Source: Macrosoma leucophasiata
Lineage: Eukaryota > Arthropoda > Insecta > Lepidoptera > Hedylidae
Direction of reading: 5' to 3'
Assembly (NCBI GenBank): GCA_036365455.1
Contig: JAWQUS010000021.1
Span: 19,590,001 to 19,654,000 of the forward strand
Length of the DNA: 64,000 nt
Shown here: piece after piece, positions 18,939 to 30,119 of the stretch
How the letters are laid out: the number at the start of each line of letters is the position of its first letter
Position numbering within the stretch: position 1 is the first letter of the stretch
Notes under the pieces: model-generated
Told to the model about the DNA's origin: nothing
Seen by the model: the letters and a program-made list of their open reading frames with translations, nothing else
Databases searched by the model: none
Made by a program: the position numbers and the translations under genes

Positions 18939-21706
18939 TAATCGAGTCTTATCGCGCTCAGGTGATTTGTGAAGTACCTAGTTACCGTTTCAATATTTAA
19001 AGAGTTTATTTTACTCATTATTGTGAATAACTTTTACTATATTCTGAAATCTTAAGGAATCAACTGTTCCATACATTTATCCGTGCGGGGAATAACATTG
19101 TGTTAATATTAACATGTATGGGGCAGCTGATATCAAAATTTCAAATTCAGGGTATAGACAAGTTGATAATAATGAATATCATAAATAAAATGACCCCTAA
19201 AAATATTAAGTGTCTCCAAGGAGGCAATATTTCTCAACGTTGAGGAATTAACAATTTGTTAGTAATATTATATTACATACAGGATATGAACTATGCTATC
19301 CAAGACTGAAACTTCCATAAATGGAGAAAGTTAATTTTGTAAAGAATCACTAGCTCAAAAATGTATGCTTTGACGTCAGTGCATTATAATGTGTTTTCCT
19401 GACCCGCGCAAAGTTCATGAGACTACGGCAGCTAAAATCGAACGGGAAACTGATTTTGATTGAGTGCTGAAATGGTACGATCCTGTCATATTGATGATTT
19501 ATTTGATTTATTGATGATTTGTCTGAATTTTAGACTACCAGGGCCACTTCATGCTAGTCGGAAAGGGTAAAATGAAAATGACTGTGATGAAACTCAATCT
19601 ATAAATAATATTGTAACCAACATGGAAAAGAATTTGGAAATGAATTTAGATACCCAAATGACTCTGAAGTACAGAAATGAAATAAGTAGGTATGTAGTGA
19701 TTTTATAATAAACGGGAGACAAAAAAATAAAACTCATATTATTTTTGTAAAATCTTATTAAACGTCTGGATAGATTTGACCTTATATTATGAAATTAAAA
19801 GAAAAAGGAAAAGAAAAAAAAGTAAATTTAAAAAAAGTCGACTTCATGCAGGATGACAAACCTATACCTACCTCGGTGGTTATTCTAAGAATCCTTAGCA
19901 CCTTTATAATGCGTTCACAACTATCAACATTTTAAAAATGCAATATTTTTATCTTAATCAAATCTGTGGTTATGTTGAGTTTAAAAGAACTCAGTTAAAG
20001 GAGGAGAGTGCAGGTTTACATGAAATCAAGAGATGACATTTTCATAAAGCAGCAAAATTAACATGAGCAGACAAATAAAAAGGAAAATGTGAAAACCAAA
20101 ATCTTTTTTTTTAACATGGCAACACTTTATTTGTACATATTGTTGGTTTTCAAATTGTTCTCCGTAAACTTTACCCTTTGTTGAAAATATTCTGCATCAT
20201 AAAACACTGAATTTAATATCAGAACACGTCGCCGACGAAATAAATTGTACTGTCCTTTCGGTGGAGTTCGCTCAGTTAGCGTCAAAAGACTCAAAAGCCT
20301 TTTGCTTTTCACTTGGTTGCTTCTCAGGAGTATCTTTTGCATTATTTGAATTTTTAATGTCGTATCAAGCTACATGGGCTTTAGGGTTAACATTTGAATT
20401 TTGTTCCGTTTACAAGTATTATTTTAACTCGATGTGTAAGTTGCTGCTTATTAATTTAAAGTTATTTAATGATTACAGTTTGCCCTCTCTTTCTTTAATT
20501 TTTGTCACTGAATTATTTAAGTTACATTTATACTGCAAATGGCGGTTGGAATCATATAAAATACATATTTTCTTCTTTTGTTGTTTTGTTGTTCTATTTT
20601 TCTACTATCTATTCAATTTCAAATTTACTCGATTTACGAATTCATAACCCATTTCGTACTCAGCCCAAACTTTTTCAAAGAGAAGTTTTTGAATCTAATA
20701 CGTTCTTCTGAACATTACGTTATCGACAATAGTATGTTAAAACGCATTTTAATGTATTCTCATCTTATAATTATTTCTAGCAACAGATAAAATACGACTG
20801 TTACTTTAAAGATAACATTTAAAAAATATAAATTAGACTTCGGGCGGGATTTCAATGTGACACCTCTTGATAATTACCTCAGCCACTTTACCACTAAGCA
20901 AACAAAACTCCACATTTTTTGTTTTAACTTTTTTAAATATATTTAATTCACTCGAATGTGATGAGTATTAATGTAACAAGAATAATAATAATTCGAATGT
21001 TGTAATGTGAAATGTAGAAAAAAGTGCTCCAACTTTTATGAATTAAATAGTGATTCTTTTAATTGTTTTACTCCTACGTTGTCCCGAGCTAGTAATAAAT
21101 ATGCTTTTGTATTTTGCGGCTTCACAATGGGTGTAGGTTGAAGAGAACGAGTGTAAAATTTGTATTAAGGGGCTAAGTTGCGGAAATGATTGTTCGGAGA
21201 ACTGTTACCGAAGAATGTGGTTAGTTTAGCTTTGTAGTTCTTGTATAATAGTTTTGGAGGTTATTTTCTTTGCCGTCAATGGAACGATGATTTTGTATTT
21301 TTTTTTACTTCCTATACCTACATTCAGATTATTACTAGTATTCACGCTTTATAATTATTCGGTTTTAACTTCACATCATTTGGAAAAAGACGAGCTATAT
21401 TAAGTTTAAAGTCAACTAATTTACAGAATTTGCATTTCTGTTTTTGTTAATATTACTTAAAAATTGTTTTTGTTCAATTTATTCAATGTCCTTTGTATAT
21501 GTAATTAGCAATATTATGATAAGACTGGAAAAAAGTAGTCTTGTTTGCTTATCTAACTTACATTTCCTGCGGATTTAGTATTTGCTACATGTTGAGAGAT
21601 ACCTAATTATACTGAATTATGAATATTTTTTAAGATAGGTCTAATGCAACAATACCATGAAGTATTTAAGGATTAGTCTCATGCATGGCCCCATAATATC
21701 TACTAC
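18939..21706. other. Repeat-poor, AT-rich stretch without a gene
   Basis: About 2.8 kb with none of the window's repeat families. Short ORFs near 20127-20790 in several overlapping frames are low-complexity and show no family. Nothing supports a gene. This is the longest element-free segment here. Confidence 0.5.
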
Positions 21707-21836
21707 AGATACATAACAACTTAGGTCTCATAGGTGGGAACGCATCTGCATTTTGAACTCTGGTTTCTGTATAAATGTCTATAGGCTGCAGTCATAACTT
21801 AACATCAATGTGAAATGCACGCTAGTTTGCAATCTT
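21707..21836 (+). repeat. Family A, 3' half, beta
   Basis: ACTACAGATACATAACAACT, TAGGTCTCATAGGTGGGAAC, GTCATAACTTAACATCAATG; lacks the A-tail. Confidence 0.72.
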
Positions 21837-22606
21837 GCTTTAAATAATCTACATTATTTCATTGATAGTTTATTTATTTTAAAACAAAAGAAAAATAGTC
21901 GATTAGGTATATTTGCAATCTTTCACATTTTGAAAATTATAGATAATTTTCTTAATATCAATGAAAATTTTCCTGCATCAGTATCAAACAAATTCAACAC
22001 AGACTCTGTAAAAAAAGGTGTTTCAACAGAGAGCACTTCAACTCGAATAAAAGCTTGTTGAGCGGGTACAAACAATCGTCCTATTATAAAACACCTTGTT
22101 TCAGTATACAGTGTTATTTCTGCTGCTATTGTCTGTATACTCTTGTTTCTTGTTGGACGTTCGGAAATAAATGTCGAGATACTATCACGACGCAAGTTGT
22201 GGACGACAGACGGGTTTGAATTAAGAACCTTTTTTAATGCTCGCTGAATTTTCATTCTTTCATGTCAACATGTATTAGAAGACTGCGTTGTATGTGGATT
22301 GTAATTGTGATGTTGTTCTTTTGTTTTTGATAATTCATGCTGTGGATATTATTTGATTAGCTAAATAACTAGATTTCAGCTGCAGAAAAATTGCTTCGGT
22401 TGTATTTTGTGTCGATATCCGATCCTCGGTATCATTGAGGATGATGGTGGACACGAATTCCTTACGTCCTTACGCTTATCTGTATACCTAAATGTCTTTT
22501 ATTTGATAAAATCAAATAAGCTTAAACACGGAGATATTGATAAAAACCGCTGAAGTCTTCCCTCTGATATTTGTAACATGTTGATAGTAACAACCTAGCT
22601 AAGAAC
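21837..22606. other. No gene or repeat seen
   Basis: Overlapping 83- and 110-codon ORFs on opposite strands at 21810-22255 are not convincing: no family and no codon signal I can judge. Confidence 0.4.
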
Positions 22607-22906
22607 CTTTTCACACTAGCGATTTCTTTGGACGATATCACGGCAAGGCGATTTAGATGCAAGCTCTCGGCGTGTATGCGCGCGCTCGTAGCATTTAAAT
22701 ATCGCCGTGAGCTTGCTGAAAACTCACCGCGACCACGCCACTCGCATTAAATTCGAAACTGGAATTCAGCAGGATACAGCTAATGCTAGGAGGGGAGTGT
22801 GGACATGTTCATAACTGTCACGATATCGTCACCCGCTCGCTACTACCTCGCGGCGGGTGAGCTATATCAAATCGCAGTGAAATCTAAAAAAAGGCTTGTG
22901 TGGAGA
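22607..22906. mobile_element. Possible TIR element, about 300 bp
   Basis: TTTCACACTAGCGATTTCTT at the left and the reverse complement of the right end (CTCCACACAAGCCTTTTTTT, AGATTTCACTGCGATTTGAT) share spaced inverted blocks (CACAC, GCGATTT, ATATC). More GC-rich than the flanks. Single copy, imperfect. Confidence 0.35.
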
Positions 22907-23687
22907 GGCTCTAAGAGCAAAATTTTCATCTTTTTAATTATATATACCCAAGCACAAAGTTACTGGAGAAAAATTTATAAATTTTGTATAGTAAAAATCA
23001 TTTAAAACTTGTAAAACTTTTTATCAATTTGGACTTATGGACTTGAAATTTTAATAGGTATACTCTCAATATTAAATTGGAAATCTATCAAATCTAATCT
23101 CTTACACGAACTTGCTGACTAACTAGATTTGAAACTGTTAAGTCGATATCAGATATGAAAATTAATTCCAACGGAAAATTTGATTTAGCTATTCCATTGA
23201 CATTTACGTAGCTTCATCGAAGAAAAGTTTTAAAAAATCGTGTTCAGAATTCTCATTAAAACGGGATCTTTACAACAGATTTTAATTACAGTGGATAGAA
23301 TTTATAAGTTGGGTAGTTGATTAAAAAGTTTAGATACGTCAAATAAAAAGATATATAAAATGAACTGATAGTAAAATCTGCTATTGTTTGTTGCACCAAT
23401 AATATGGTTTCAAGATAAATTACTGATAATAATATGATTTGTTAATCATTGTAGACTATACATTAATTTTAAATAAATAACCTCATTTTTCTGCTTTTCC
23501 CAATGTCAACATACCATAAGGTTCAGCAATTAGTTTAGCATTTGCATAATCCATGTTTTAAAATTTCCCAAATTTTACCTACTTTTTAACAAAAATGCCA
23601 AATGTCTGACCTTACTTTACTTCCTTTTTTTTCTCTAATGATGATAATGGCCAAAATAAATTCATTTAAAAAAAAAAAATGCTGTTG
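22907..23687. other. No gene or repeat seen
   Basis: AT-rich, only very short ORFs. Confidence 0.5.
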
Positions 23688-23756
23688 TATGCATGTATAT
23701 GCTTCACGCTAAGTCCCTTTCGGGATACGCAAAAAGTGTGGAGCGCTAGATTTTTC
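23688..23756 (-). mobile_element. RTE 3'-end fragment
   Basis: GTATATGCTTCACGCTAAGT, CCCTTTCGGGATACGC and AAAGTGTGGAGCGCTAGAT are a diverged R-family 3' tip on minus. Confidence 0.6.
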
Positions 23757-23900
23757 GTTGATTTTGAATGAATTACTTTGAACCTCTGAAGTCAATAGCT
23801 TAAACCAGTATCTTTCTATCTAGATTACAAATCGCTATTTGTCGTAACTTGTCCGGTAGCGGCAGATGCTCTCGTAACTTTCTCCAAAGTACTAGATACT

Positions 23901-24041
23901 AGGAAGTCTTAGGAATCGGCGTGCATGTATGAAGAGAATGATGAATGTAGACGAGGCACGAGAGGTTTGTCAGAACCGGGTTATCTGGCGCTCTACACTC
24001 TCTGCCTACCCCGTTAGGGACCTGGCGTGAAGATACATATA
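23901..24041 (+). mobile_element. RTE short insertion R4 with 11-bp TSD
   Basis: The last 140 bp of family R (GTCTTAGGAATCGGCGTGCA ... GTTAGGGACCTGGCGTGAAG, short ATAC tail), flanked by TACTAGATACT at 23890-23900 and 24042-24052. The paralogous segment at 24832-24842 has the same site once, uninterrupted. Confidence 0.88.
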
Positions 24042-24168
24042 TACTAGATACTATCTTGACTCACCAATGATTTGTTTTTGACTGGCTATGTTTAGAATTG
24101 TATTAATGGATGATACGCCTTGTTCAACTTCAGGCTTGAATTCGGTCGTCAGTTCTGTTTGTGGCTTA

Positions 24169-24447
24169 TGGTGGTAGAGCTGTGACGGAGCTCGCGGACG
24201 TAGGCACCACCGCATTACCTAATGTACTTGCCGCTAAATGGTACTGCTCAGCATTATCGTATTCCGGTCAGACAGTAATGTACGGCCCTGTAATTTCCAG
24301 CACAGAGGCATAACACTTTAGGCCTCAGAAGTGGTTACGCATCTGAATTTTAACCTCTGATTTTTGTGTGGGTGGCTATAAGCTGCAGTTATCACTTAAC
24401 ATCAATATGAACTGCATGCTTGTTTGCCACTTTCATGACATAAAAAA
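24169..24447 (+). repeat. Family A, complete, alpha
   Basis: TGGTGGTAGAGCTGTGACGG (hairpin loop shortened), CACCACCGCATTACCTAATG, to TTCATGACATAAAAAA. Confidence 0.88.
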
Positions 24448-24702
24448 GCAACTGTGTAAAATATAGATGTTCACGTCAATAACTTTGTGCTTTGACCAAT
24501 TTGCAATGTATCAAGTTCTAGAGTTACAAAAAAATATTTTTTAAGTCCCACAGTTATTTTTTATAGAATTACGTTTAAATTTGATCATACTTTAGCTTAA
24601 CTTTAGTTAGCTTTGTACCGGCCAAAATGTTTATTCATTCATTTTCTTTCTACATTGATATCCTTGATATTATATTGTTTACTCATTGTAAACTTTGTGA
24701 TT

Positions 24703-25040
24703 TCAAGCTTTTAAATTCTCTAGCTTTGACCAAGCATCATCTGTTAATGAATCGTTAGTGTCTCTAGATTGCAAACCGCTATCTGTCGTAACTTGTTCGA
24801 TAGCAGCAGATGCACTCGTAACTTTCTCCAAAGTACTAGATACTATCTCGACTCACCAATGATTTGTGTTCGACGGGCTATGTTTAGAATTGTATTCATG
24901 GATGATATGCCTTGTTCAACTTCAGACTTGAATTCTGAAGCTACTGTTCTGTCGTCAGTTCGGATTGCAATTGTGCTAGCTGTTTCTCGCTTTCACGTCA
25001 ATAAGTTGTCTCTTTGACCGATTTGTTACGTTCTTGTTTG
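24703..25040 (-). pseudogene. Decayed coding fragment, duplicate copy 2
   Basis: The minus strand has two open stretches in different frames. One encodes TASTIAIRTDDRTVASEFKS, EVEQGISSMNTILNIARRTQ, IIGESR then a stop. The other encodes VSSTLEKVTSASAAIEQVTT, DSGLQSRDTNDSLTDDAWSK, LENLKA then a stop at 24703. A further stretch (NRSKRQLIDVKARNS) lies upstream. The amino-acid text looks protein-like and the two frames are preserved in copy 1, which suggests one ancestral exon broken by a frameshift before duplication. I do not recognise the protein. An intron boundary instead of a frameshift (GGTGAGT occurs at the switch) is possible, but no acceptor fits. Confidence 0.45.
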
Positions 25041-26222
25041 AGCGGTTGATATTGGTTTAATTAAATAAAATAAAATAAATAAAATAAAATAAAAAAATAA
25101 AAAAATAACATTAAAACATAACTGCAGATAAAATAACTTCATTGTTTAGTTTTATATTCTTTAACATTGATAGTTATTGAAACAGACAAGATGACGAAGA
25201 GCAAGAATAATTGATAGTATCGGTATTTGTACAAAATATTTTTTAATGCACAATAGCGCCAACCACAGGTGGTCTGTGACGTCAAATATTATATTTTGGG
25301 ATGTTGTAACATCATTTTAATAGTGGTTCTTTTATTGGATCACTTGTCATATCTACGCTTTTTATTTCTGTTACGTTGGATTGGTTTTTAGATTTCTTCA
25401 GTTGTTTTCTTCTGTGCAAATGAAAAGTTCCCAACATTTGTAGATTAAAAGGATAAATGTTATTCATTTGTAAAATATTCAGATAATGCGCACGCGCCGA
25501 TCCTCTCACCAGACCTCATAAATATGTAGCACGTGTATATGCAAATGGTTATTGCCGCGCTAATTGGATTGCGTCTATAAGAAATTGTGAATTGAACGCG
25601 AACTAGGCTCGGCTGCATGTGTAGTGAGAATATGTTGTTAAGGAATTAAAAAAATAATATTTAAGTTTAATTACTTACGTGTACTATATTTTATACATTA
25701 GCACATAGTTTTAGACCTTACTTTATGTTTTGTGTGATAATTTTTCCTGCAGTTACTTACTAAACAAAGGATAAAAATGTTTACACATTTTTATCCTTGT
25801 TTTTACATTCGTAAAATAATAATAATTTTGAAATGAAAAAAATATATATTGGTACGTGAATAAATCCATTGTGAATATATCCCATATCCACTCTATTTTA
25901 GAAAAAAAAAACACCAGTATTCAACACTATATCTCTGCGTTTTTTTTTTTTTTTTGTAAAAAGAAAACCACAAATGTAACACAACATTTTACATTTTTGT
26001 CAGCGGGCAGTCAAAACAAAGCGAAAACTTTTAAGTAATACGACACAAAAAGGTTCCTAAAATTGCAGCCACATATTTGCCATTTACGTTAAACAGCTAT
26101 TAACTAAATAAACGATATATAAAAAAAATATTTTGGCAGAGTCTTCGTAGAACCAGTAGACTGGTCCTATATAAACTTCTCACAATCTTCTCTCTTCTTT
26201 CTTTATAGTAGGGGAGCCCAAT
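25041..26222. other. No gene; AAAAT microsatellite and a short palindrome
   Basis: 25061-25107 is an (AAAAT)n-like run. 25767-25780 and 25785-25798 form a perfect 14-bp inverted repeat (AAGGATAAAAATGT) with loop TTAC. A 65-codon minus ORF at 25509-25312 has no family. Nothing else is supported. Confidence 0.5.
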
Positions 26223-26350
26223 AGGGGCTAATACCGAACTGTCAGTGCTTAAGTAGGCAGTGTGCAAAAGAGATAACGCTCTACGAAGTCGAAACGATCG
26301 TCCCTTTCGCAGGCTCGATGTGCAATATTAATTGTTGAGTAATTAACTGA
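26223..26350 (+). mobile_element. M6 TIR element, right half
   Basis: ACTGTCAGTGCTTAAGTAGG, GCAGTGTGCAAAAGAGATAA, CGCTCTACGAAGTCGAAACG, GGCTCGATGTGCAATATTAA match the right part of 29489-29854. The left TIR is absent. Confidence 0.7.
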
Positions 26351-26352
26351 AC

Positions 26353-26639
26353 ATTTTTTTTATGTAATGGAAGTGGCAAACAAGCATACAGTTCACATTG
26401 ATGTTAAGTGATGACTGCACCCTATAGACACTCACACGAAGACCAAGGTCAAAATGCTGATGCGTTATCACTCCTGAGCCATAAGGTGTTATGCCTCTGT
26501 GCCGAAAATTACAGGGCCGTAACCACCTGACCGGAACACGATAGTGCTACTACGAATACTACCATTTAGCGGCAAGTATATTAGGTAATGCGGTTTTGCC
26601 TACGTTCGCGAGCTCCGTCACTGGAGCTCTACCACCAGT
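26353..26639 (-). repeat. Family A, complete, alpha
   Basis: T-run then ATGTAATGGAAGTGGCAAAC through to CGAGCTCCGTCACTGGAGCT / CTACCACCAGT. Confidence 0.9.
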
Positions 26640-26969
26640 AAAAACTCAGTTACACAAGTCTACATCAGTTACAGTTATAGTTTCAAGTTATAAGGTTATT
26701 TTTTAATCTTACAAAACGATTACATCCGCTTTAAAGCTTTTCAACTATTACTATTTCATCTATTGAACGTTTCTTGATACCTTATACGATATTTTCCGCC
26801 TCATAATTTCATGATTGACTTGTAACACGGCTCACCGCAATGTTTAATAAAGTTTTTATTAACTTTTTATTGCGTACCTCATTAATTCAATTATCAGATG
26901 TAAGTGCAGTTAGTATTTGCTTTATTATATTGTAACGGTGTATTAAACTAATAATGTATACGTTTTTTC

Positions 26970-27151
26970 ATTGGTAGAGTTGCAGTATCGGAGTTCGGGG
27001 GTGTAGGTAGTGCATTACATGCCTTAATACCTATGTCTGCCGCCAAACGGTAGTGTTTAGCACTATCGTATTCCGGTTAGACGGTAATTTAAGGCCCCTT
27101 TTTTATCACTGAGGCGAAACAACTTATACCTCAGAGGTGACAATGCAAGTT
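26970..27151 (+). repeat. Family A, 5' half, beta
   Basis: ATTGGTAGAGTTGCAGTATC, GTCTGCCGCCAAACGGTAGT, TTCCGGTTAGACGGTAATTT, ACTGAGGCGAAACAACTTAT. Cut at 27151 by the Helitron-like sequence. Confidence 0.75.
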
Positions 27152-27425
27152 TGCCGGGTCAGCTACCCGGCAAACTTCGTATTGCCTTAGAATGAAATAA
27201 TGTTTCAAAGGTTTGATAGATAGTAATACAGACTATTTGTATGGGAAAATCAAATTGTGTTTTTTACTATTCCCCTTCAATTTCTTTATATTTTCTTACC
27301 TTTTAAACCTTTTCTGTAATTCCAAAAATCATTCAAAACTACAATTAGCTAAATCGGGAGAGCCGTTCTCGAGTTTTAGTGAGACTAACAGCTAACATCA
27401 TTGCTAACAGCAATTGATTTTTATA
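27152..27425 (-). mobile_element. Helitron-like element with fold-back 3' end
   Basis: From 27166 it follows the element at 54425-54678 (CGGCAAACTTCGTATTGCCT, TTCCCCTTCAATTTCTTTAT, TCTCGAGTTTTAG, CAGCAATTGATTTTTAT). The 3' tip is preceded by an inverted duplicate TTTGCCGGGTCAGCTA, giving a palindrome around 27152-27178. Confidence 0.5.
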
Positions 27426-27439
27426 ACCAAGATATTTGT

Positions 27440-27561
27440 ACCAAGATATTTGTGAAAGTTACTTTAACATTTCACATCCTTCTCTAACCTATAGAAATCT
27501 GTTAAAGTTAGAGAAGGATGTGAAATGTTACAATAATTTTAACTTCGACAAATATCTTGGT
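27440..27561. repeat. Long inverted repeat (hairpin)
   Basis: Arms 27440-27488 and 27507-27561 (ACCAAGATATTTGTGAAAGT ... CACATCCTTCTCTAAC) pair along about 49 bp apart from a 6-nt indel and a few mismatches, with an 18-nt loop. Directly follows the Helitron-like element. Confidence 0.8.
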
Positions 27562-27739
27562 GCAGGCTTAGACTAATCCTTCAACCCTCGACATAATAGT
27601 TAACTGCCTACGTAACATTGAATAGGACTCCTGATAATATTACCAAGGTTTTTGTTTAATTACAGGTACGTAAAACTTAGCAACATCCAGCAAATCATTC
27701 AGTAAACGACACATGTAAGTACTTAATTTATTAGTCATC

Positions 27740-28260
27740 AAAGGAGATGTTGCGAGCTCGGCTCTGGTTCGTACACGTCCTCAAAAAATGGGTAAATTAA
27801 AGAAGAAGCCGAAAAAAATACAATTCATTTATTCAAGAATATATTTTAGAGTTACAACCACATTTAATTCAAACGATTTCATCATTTTCAACCATGTCCA
27901 ACATGGCGGCGCAGTCATACAGCCGACGCTTGGGATAACTGGGATTTTTTAAAATTGGAAATCTATTACTAGATAGACGAGGCACGAGAGGTTTGTCAGA
28001 ACTGGGATGTCTGGCGCTCTACACTCTCTGCCTACCCCGTTAGGGACCTGGCGTGAAGATACATATACATATATATTACTAGATATAGTAATAACACGTG
28101 AAATCAATTTCGATAGTATTTAGAAAATATTACTTTTTTCTCCAAGTACCAACTATATAATTTAAAAAACAATTTAAAAAACGAAAATGTCAAAATGACA
28201 TCGCCCGCCATATTCGCCAAAAAAACACGACTTCAAAAAATGGGTAAATTAAAGAAGAAT
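27740..28260 (-). mobile_element. M7 TIR element, truncated, interrupted by RTE R5
   Basis: Starts AAAGGAGATGTTGCGAGCTC as the TIR of 60073-60546 and matches its reverse complement through to CGCCCGCCATATTCGCC. The R5 insertion lies at 27976-28073. At 28225 the sequence jumps to a second copy of the CAAAAAATGGGTAAATTAAA segment and is then joined to a family B tail, so the right end is rearranged. Confidence 0.75.
27976..28073 (+). mobile_element. RTE short insertion R5 with 12-bp TSD
   Basis: Only the last 98 bp of family R (AGACGAGGCACGAGAGGTTT ... TTAGGGACCTGGCGTGAAGA), flanked by TATTACTAGATA at 27964-27975 and 28074-28085. Confidence 0.88.
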
Positions 28261-28330
28261 CCGCATGTATGATTGAATGCAGGTATTTACCTCTGCCTAC
28301 CCCTTCGGGGATCACAGACGTGAAGTTACA
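28261..28330 (+). repeat. Family B SINE, tail only
   Basis: CCGCATGTATGATTGAATGC, CTCTGCCTACCCCTTCGGGG, ATCACAGACGTGAAGTTAC. Confidence 0.75.
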
Positions 28331-28773
28331 GTCGAAACTGCTGAAGATAAAGTCTTGACATTAGGATAGGTATATTCGTGTTAGCATTTTATACCTGCGA
28401 TGTAGTTCTTTTTAATTAGGGCATGCAATCAAAATAGGAATACTGAGATCCTGCGTGATTTTGCATTAGTAGTGGGATTAGGAGCACGGAATTTGCGGGA
28501 CTGAAAAGAAGCATACACACGGACTCTCACGAGCGCGATCACTCGATAATTGGCTGCACAGGCAGTGTTGCCAACTCAGTCTAAAAAAGCTCATCAGCAA
28601 TTGAAAATAGTGGAGAAAACTAAATGTATGATATTTTAAATCACTGAACTAAAACATGAATTTTGTATATGATCAAGTTGAAAAATAGCTAACTGGAGCA
28701 AAGTGAAAGCGGCCGCATATAAGAGTTGCTGGCTGTTAAAATCAACGTGTGGCACTCGGGGACTGCCGCGGTA

Positions 28774-29040
28774 AAGCTATTGCATAGCATTTTGTATCAA
28801 CTTATGCAATTATAATTATTTATTTATTTTATTTATGCAGTATTTCTTTTTTTCTTTGATATTAATTCCACACCAACACCGTGTCGAAGACTGCCGAAAA
28901 GAAACGACGTTAGACAATGCACGGCCTTCAAGCCACACCTCCGTGCCCGTCGGAGTGGGGAGCGTGAGGTTTTTTCGTTACGGAATTTCTGAATTCGGTC
29001 CCCGCGCTCAAGGCCCTCGATAGAAGTTATGCAATAGCTT
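28774..29040. mobile_element. Possible TIR element, 267 bp
   Basis: AAAGCTATTGCATAGC at the left and TAGAAGTTATGCAATAGCTT at the right are inverted. The interior is GC-richer (CGTGCCCGTCGGAGTGGGGA, GCGTGAGGTTTTTTCGTTAC). The 62-codon ORF inside has no family. Possibly a structured non-coding sequence instead. Confidence 0.4.
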
Positions 29041-29488
29041 AAAAATTAAATAATTTAATTAAAAATACTTGCGGCCGAATTTGGATAGACAACCATGGAT
29101 ATATATTCTCTAGATTATAAATATGCGCAACAATTAGGTTGGCAGCATATCTGGATGAAATGATTCTGCAGTGGGATCCGAACCTCTTACCATTAAATCA
29201 ACAAAGGGCCTCGAGCACAATAATTTTATTCACAGAAATTCTATCGAATTATACGCGTTTCGTATTTCACCTTCATTGTAAGTTGGCGTGTGACGTGTAA
29301 CTTTTTTGTTGTTAATTGGACTCGCAATTAAGACACGCCAATGTTTTTGCGAATCGATGGAGCGGCAAGTTTTACATGTTCGCTTTGTTTTGGTATTAGA
29401 CAAGTAATAGATTACGATCATTGCTGTTTTCACAAATGAAAAAATGTTTCGCTTTTTCATATTACGAAAGCGGTCAAAAAACTGTATA

Positions 29489-29854
29489 CAGTGCTCAACA
29501 ATGAATATTGCACATCGAGCTTAGGCAACTTTGGCTTATTTCGGGTCTGTAGAGCGTTATCTCTTTACCTGGGGTACCTATGGTGACCGGGAGGGGTGGA
29601 AAACCTCTCCCGAAATTCCGGGAATCTCCCTGATTTGACCTCTGAAAATTAAAATCTCCCGTCTCCCGGAAAGAATTTAAACCCTAATCGTACCTATTTG
29701 ACGTTTGTCGACCATTTTGATCAATTTTTGACCAACACCGGACTGTCAGTGCTTACGTAGGCAGTGTGCAGCAGAGATAACGCTCTACGAAGTCGAAACA
29801 AGCCGATCGTCTCTTTAGGCTCGATGTGCAATATTAATTGTTGTGTACCTACTG
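29489..29854. mobile_element. M6 TIR element, 366 bp (Tc1/mariner-type ends)
   Basis: TA | CAGTGCTCAACAATGAATAT ... GTACCTACTG | TA. TIRs of about 40 bp (both with AATATTGCACATCGAGC). The CAGTG start and TA target fit Tc1/mariner. No transposase, so a MITE. The middle (29575-29680) has an extra C/G-rich block, CTCTCCCGAAATTCCGGGAA, absent from the copy at 47821. Confidence 0.8.
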
Positions 29855-29899
29855 TACTTACGTATTTGGAGTATTCATAATCCACAACTTTTAGGATTC

Positions 29900-30080
29900 C
29901 TGGGAATCTAGTCCAGCCGCTCCTCCAATTGAGCTACTGAAGTCCTGGCGAAGCGGCTGGACTAGATTCCCAGTAGGCCGCGAGTTCGAGTCTCGCCTGA
30001 AGTCAAATTTTTCTTTCCATTTTTCTTTAAAAATAAAATATATTTCACAAGCATGTGTTAATGCGAAATAATATAAAACA
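29900..30080 (+). repeat. Family C SINE fold-back
   Basis: 29900-29948 is the C head on the minus strand (CTGGGAATCTAGTCCAGCCG ... GAGCTACTGAAGTCCTGG). 29949-30080 is the C 3' half on plus. Arms 29900-29921 and 29952-29973 are perfect inverted repeats of 22 bp. A short inverted AGGATTCC pair (29893, 30086) lies around it. Confidence 0.82.
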
Positions 30081-30119
30081 ATTTTTAGGATTCCGTAGCA
30101 CAAAAAGTCCACGGAATCC

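Larger units (their letters stand above)
23808..24520 (-). pseudogene. Decayed coding fragment, duplicate copy 1
   Basis: Matches 24703-25040. The minus-strand reading gives EVEQGVSSINTILNIASQKQ then IIGESR and a stop, and in the next frame SSTLEKVTRASAATGQVTTN. It is interrupted by RTE copy R4 (23901-24041) and family A (24169-24447), after which the homology resumes (TTCACGTCAATAACTTTG, GACCAATTTGCAATG). Function unknown; it is not an intact gene. Confidence 0.5.

Noticed and set aside
20127..20790. Cluster of overlapping ORFs (up to 128 codons)
   Set aside because: AT-rich, Phe/Leu-heavy text in several frames at once, with no family or start context; consistent with chance.
25520..25620. 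CACGTG and ATGCAAAT followed by TATAAGA as a possible promoter
   Set aside because: Each motif is short and expected by chance; no transcript or ORF begins downstream.
29891..30112. 73-codon minus ORF with a protein-like text
   Set aside because: Product of the family C SINE tail; matching text appears at 51249-51455.
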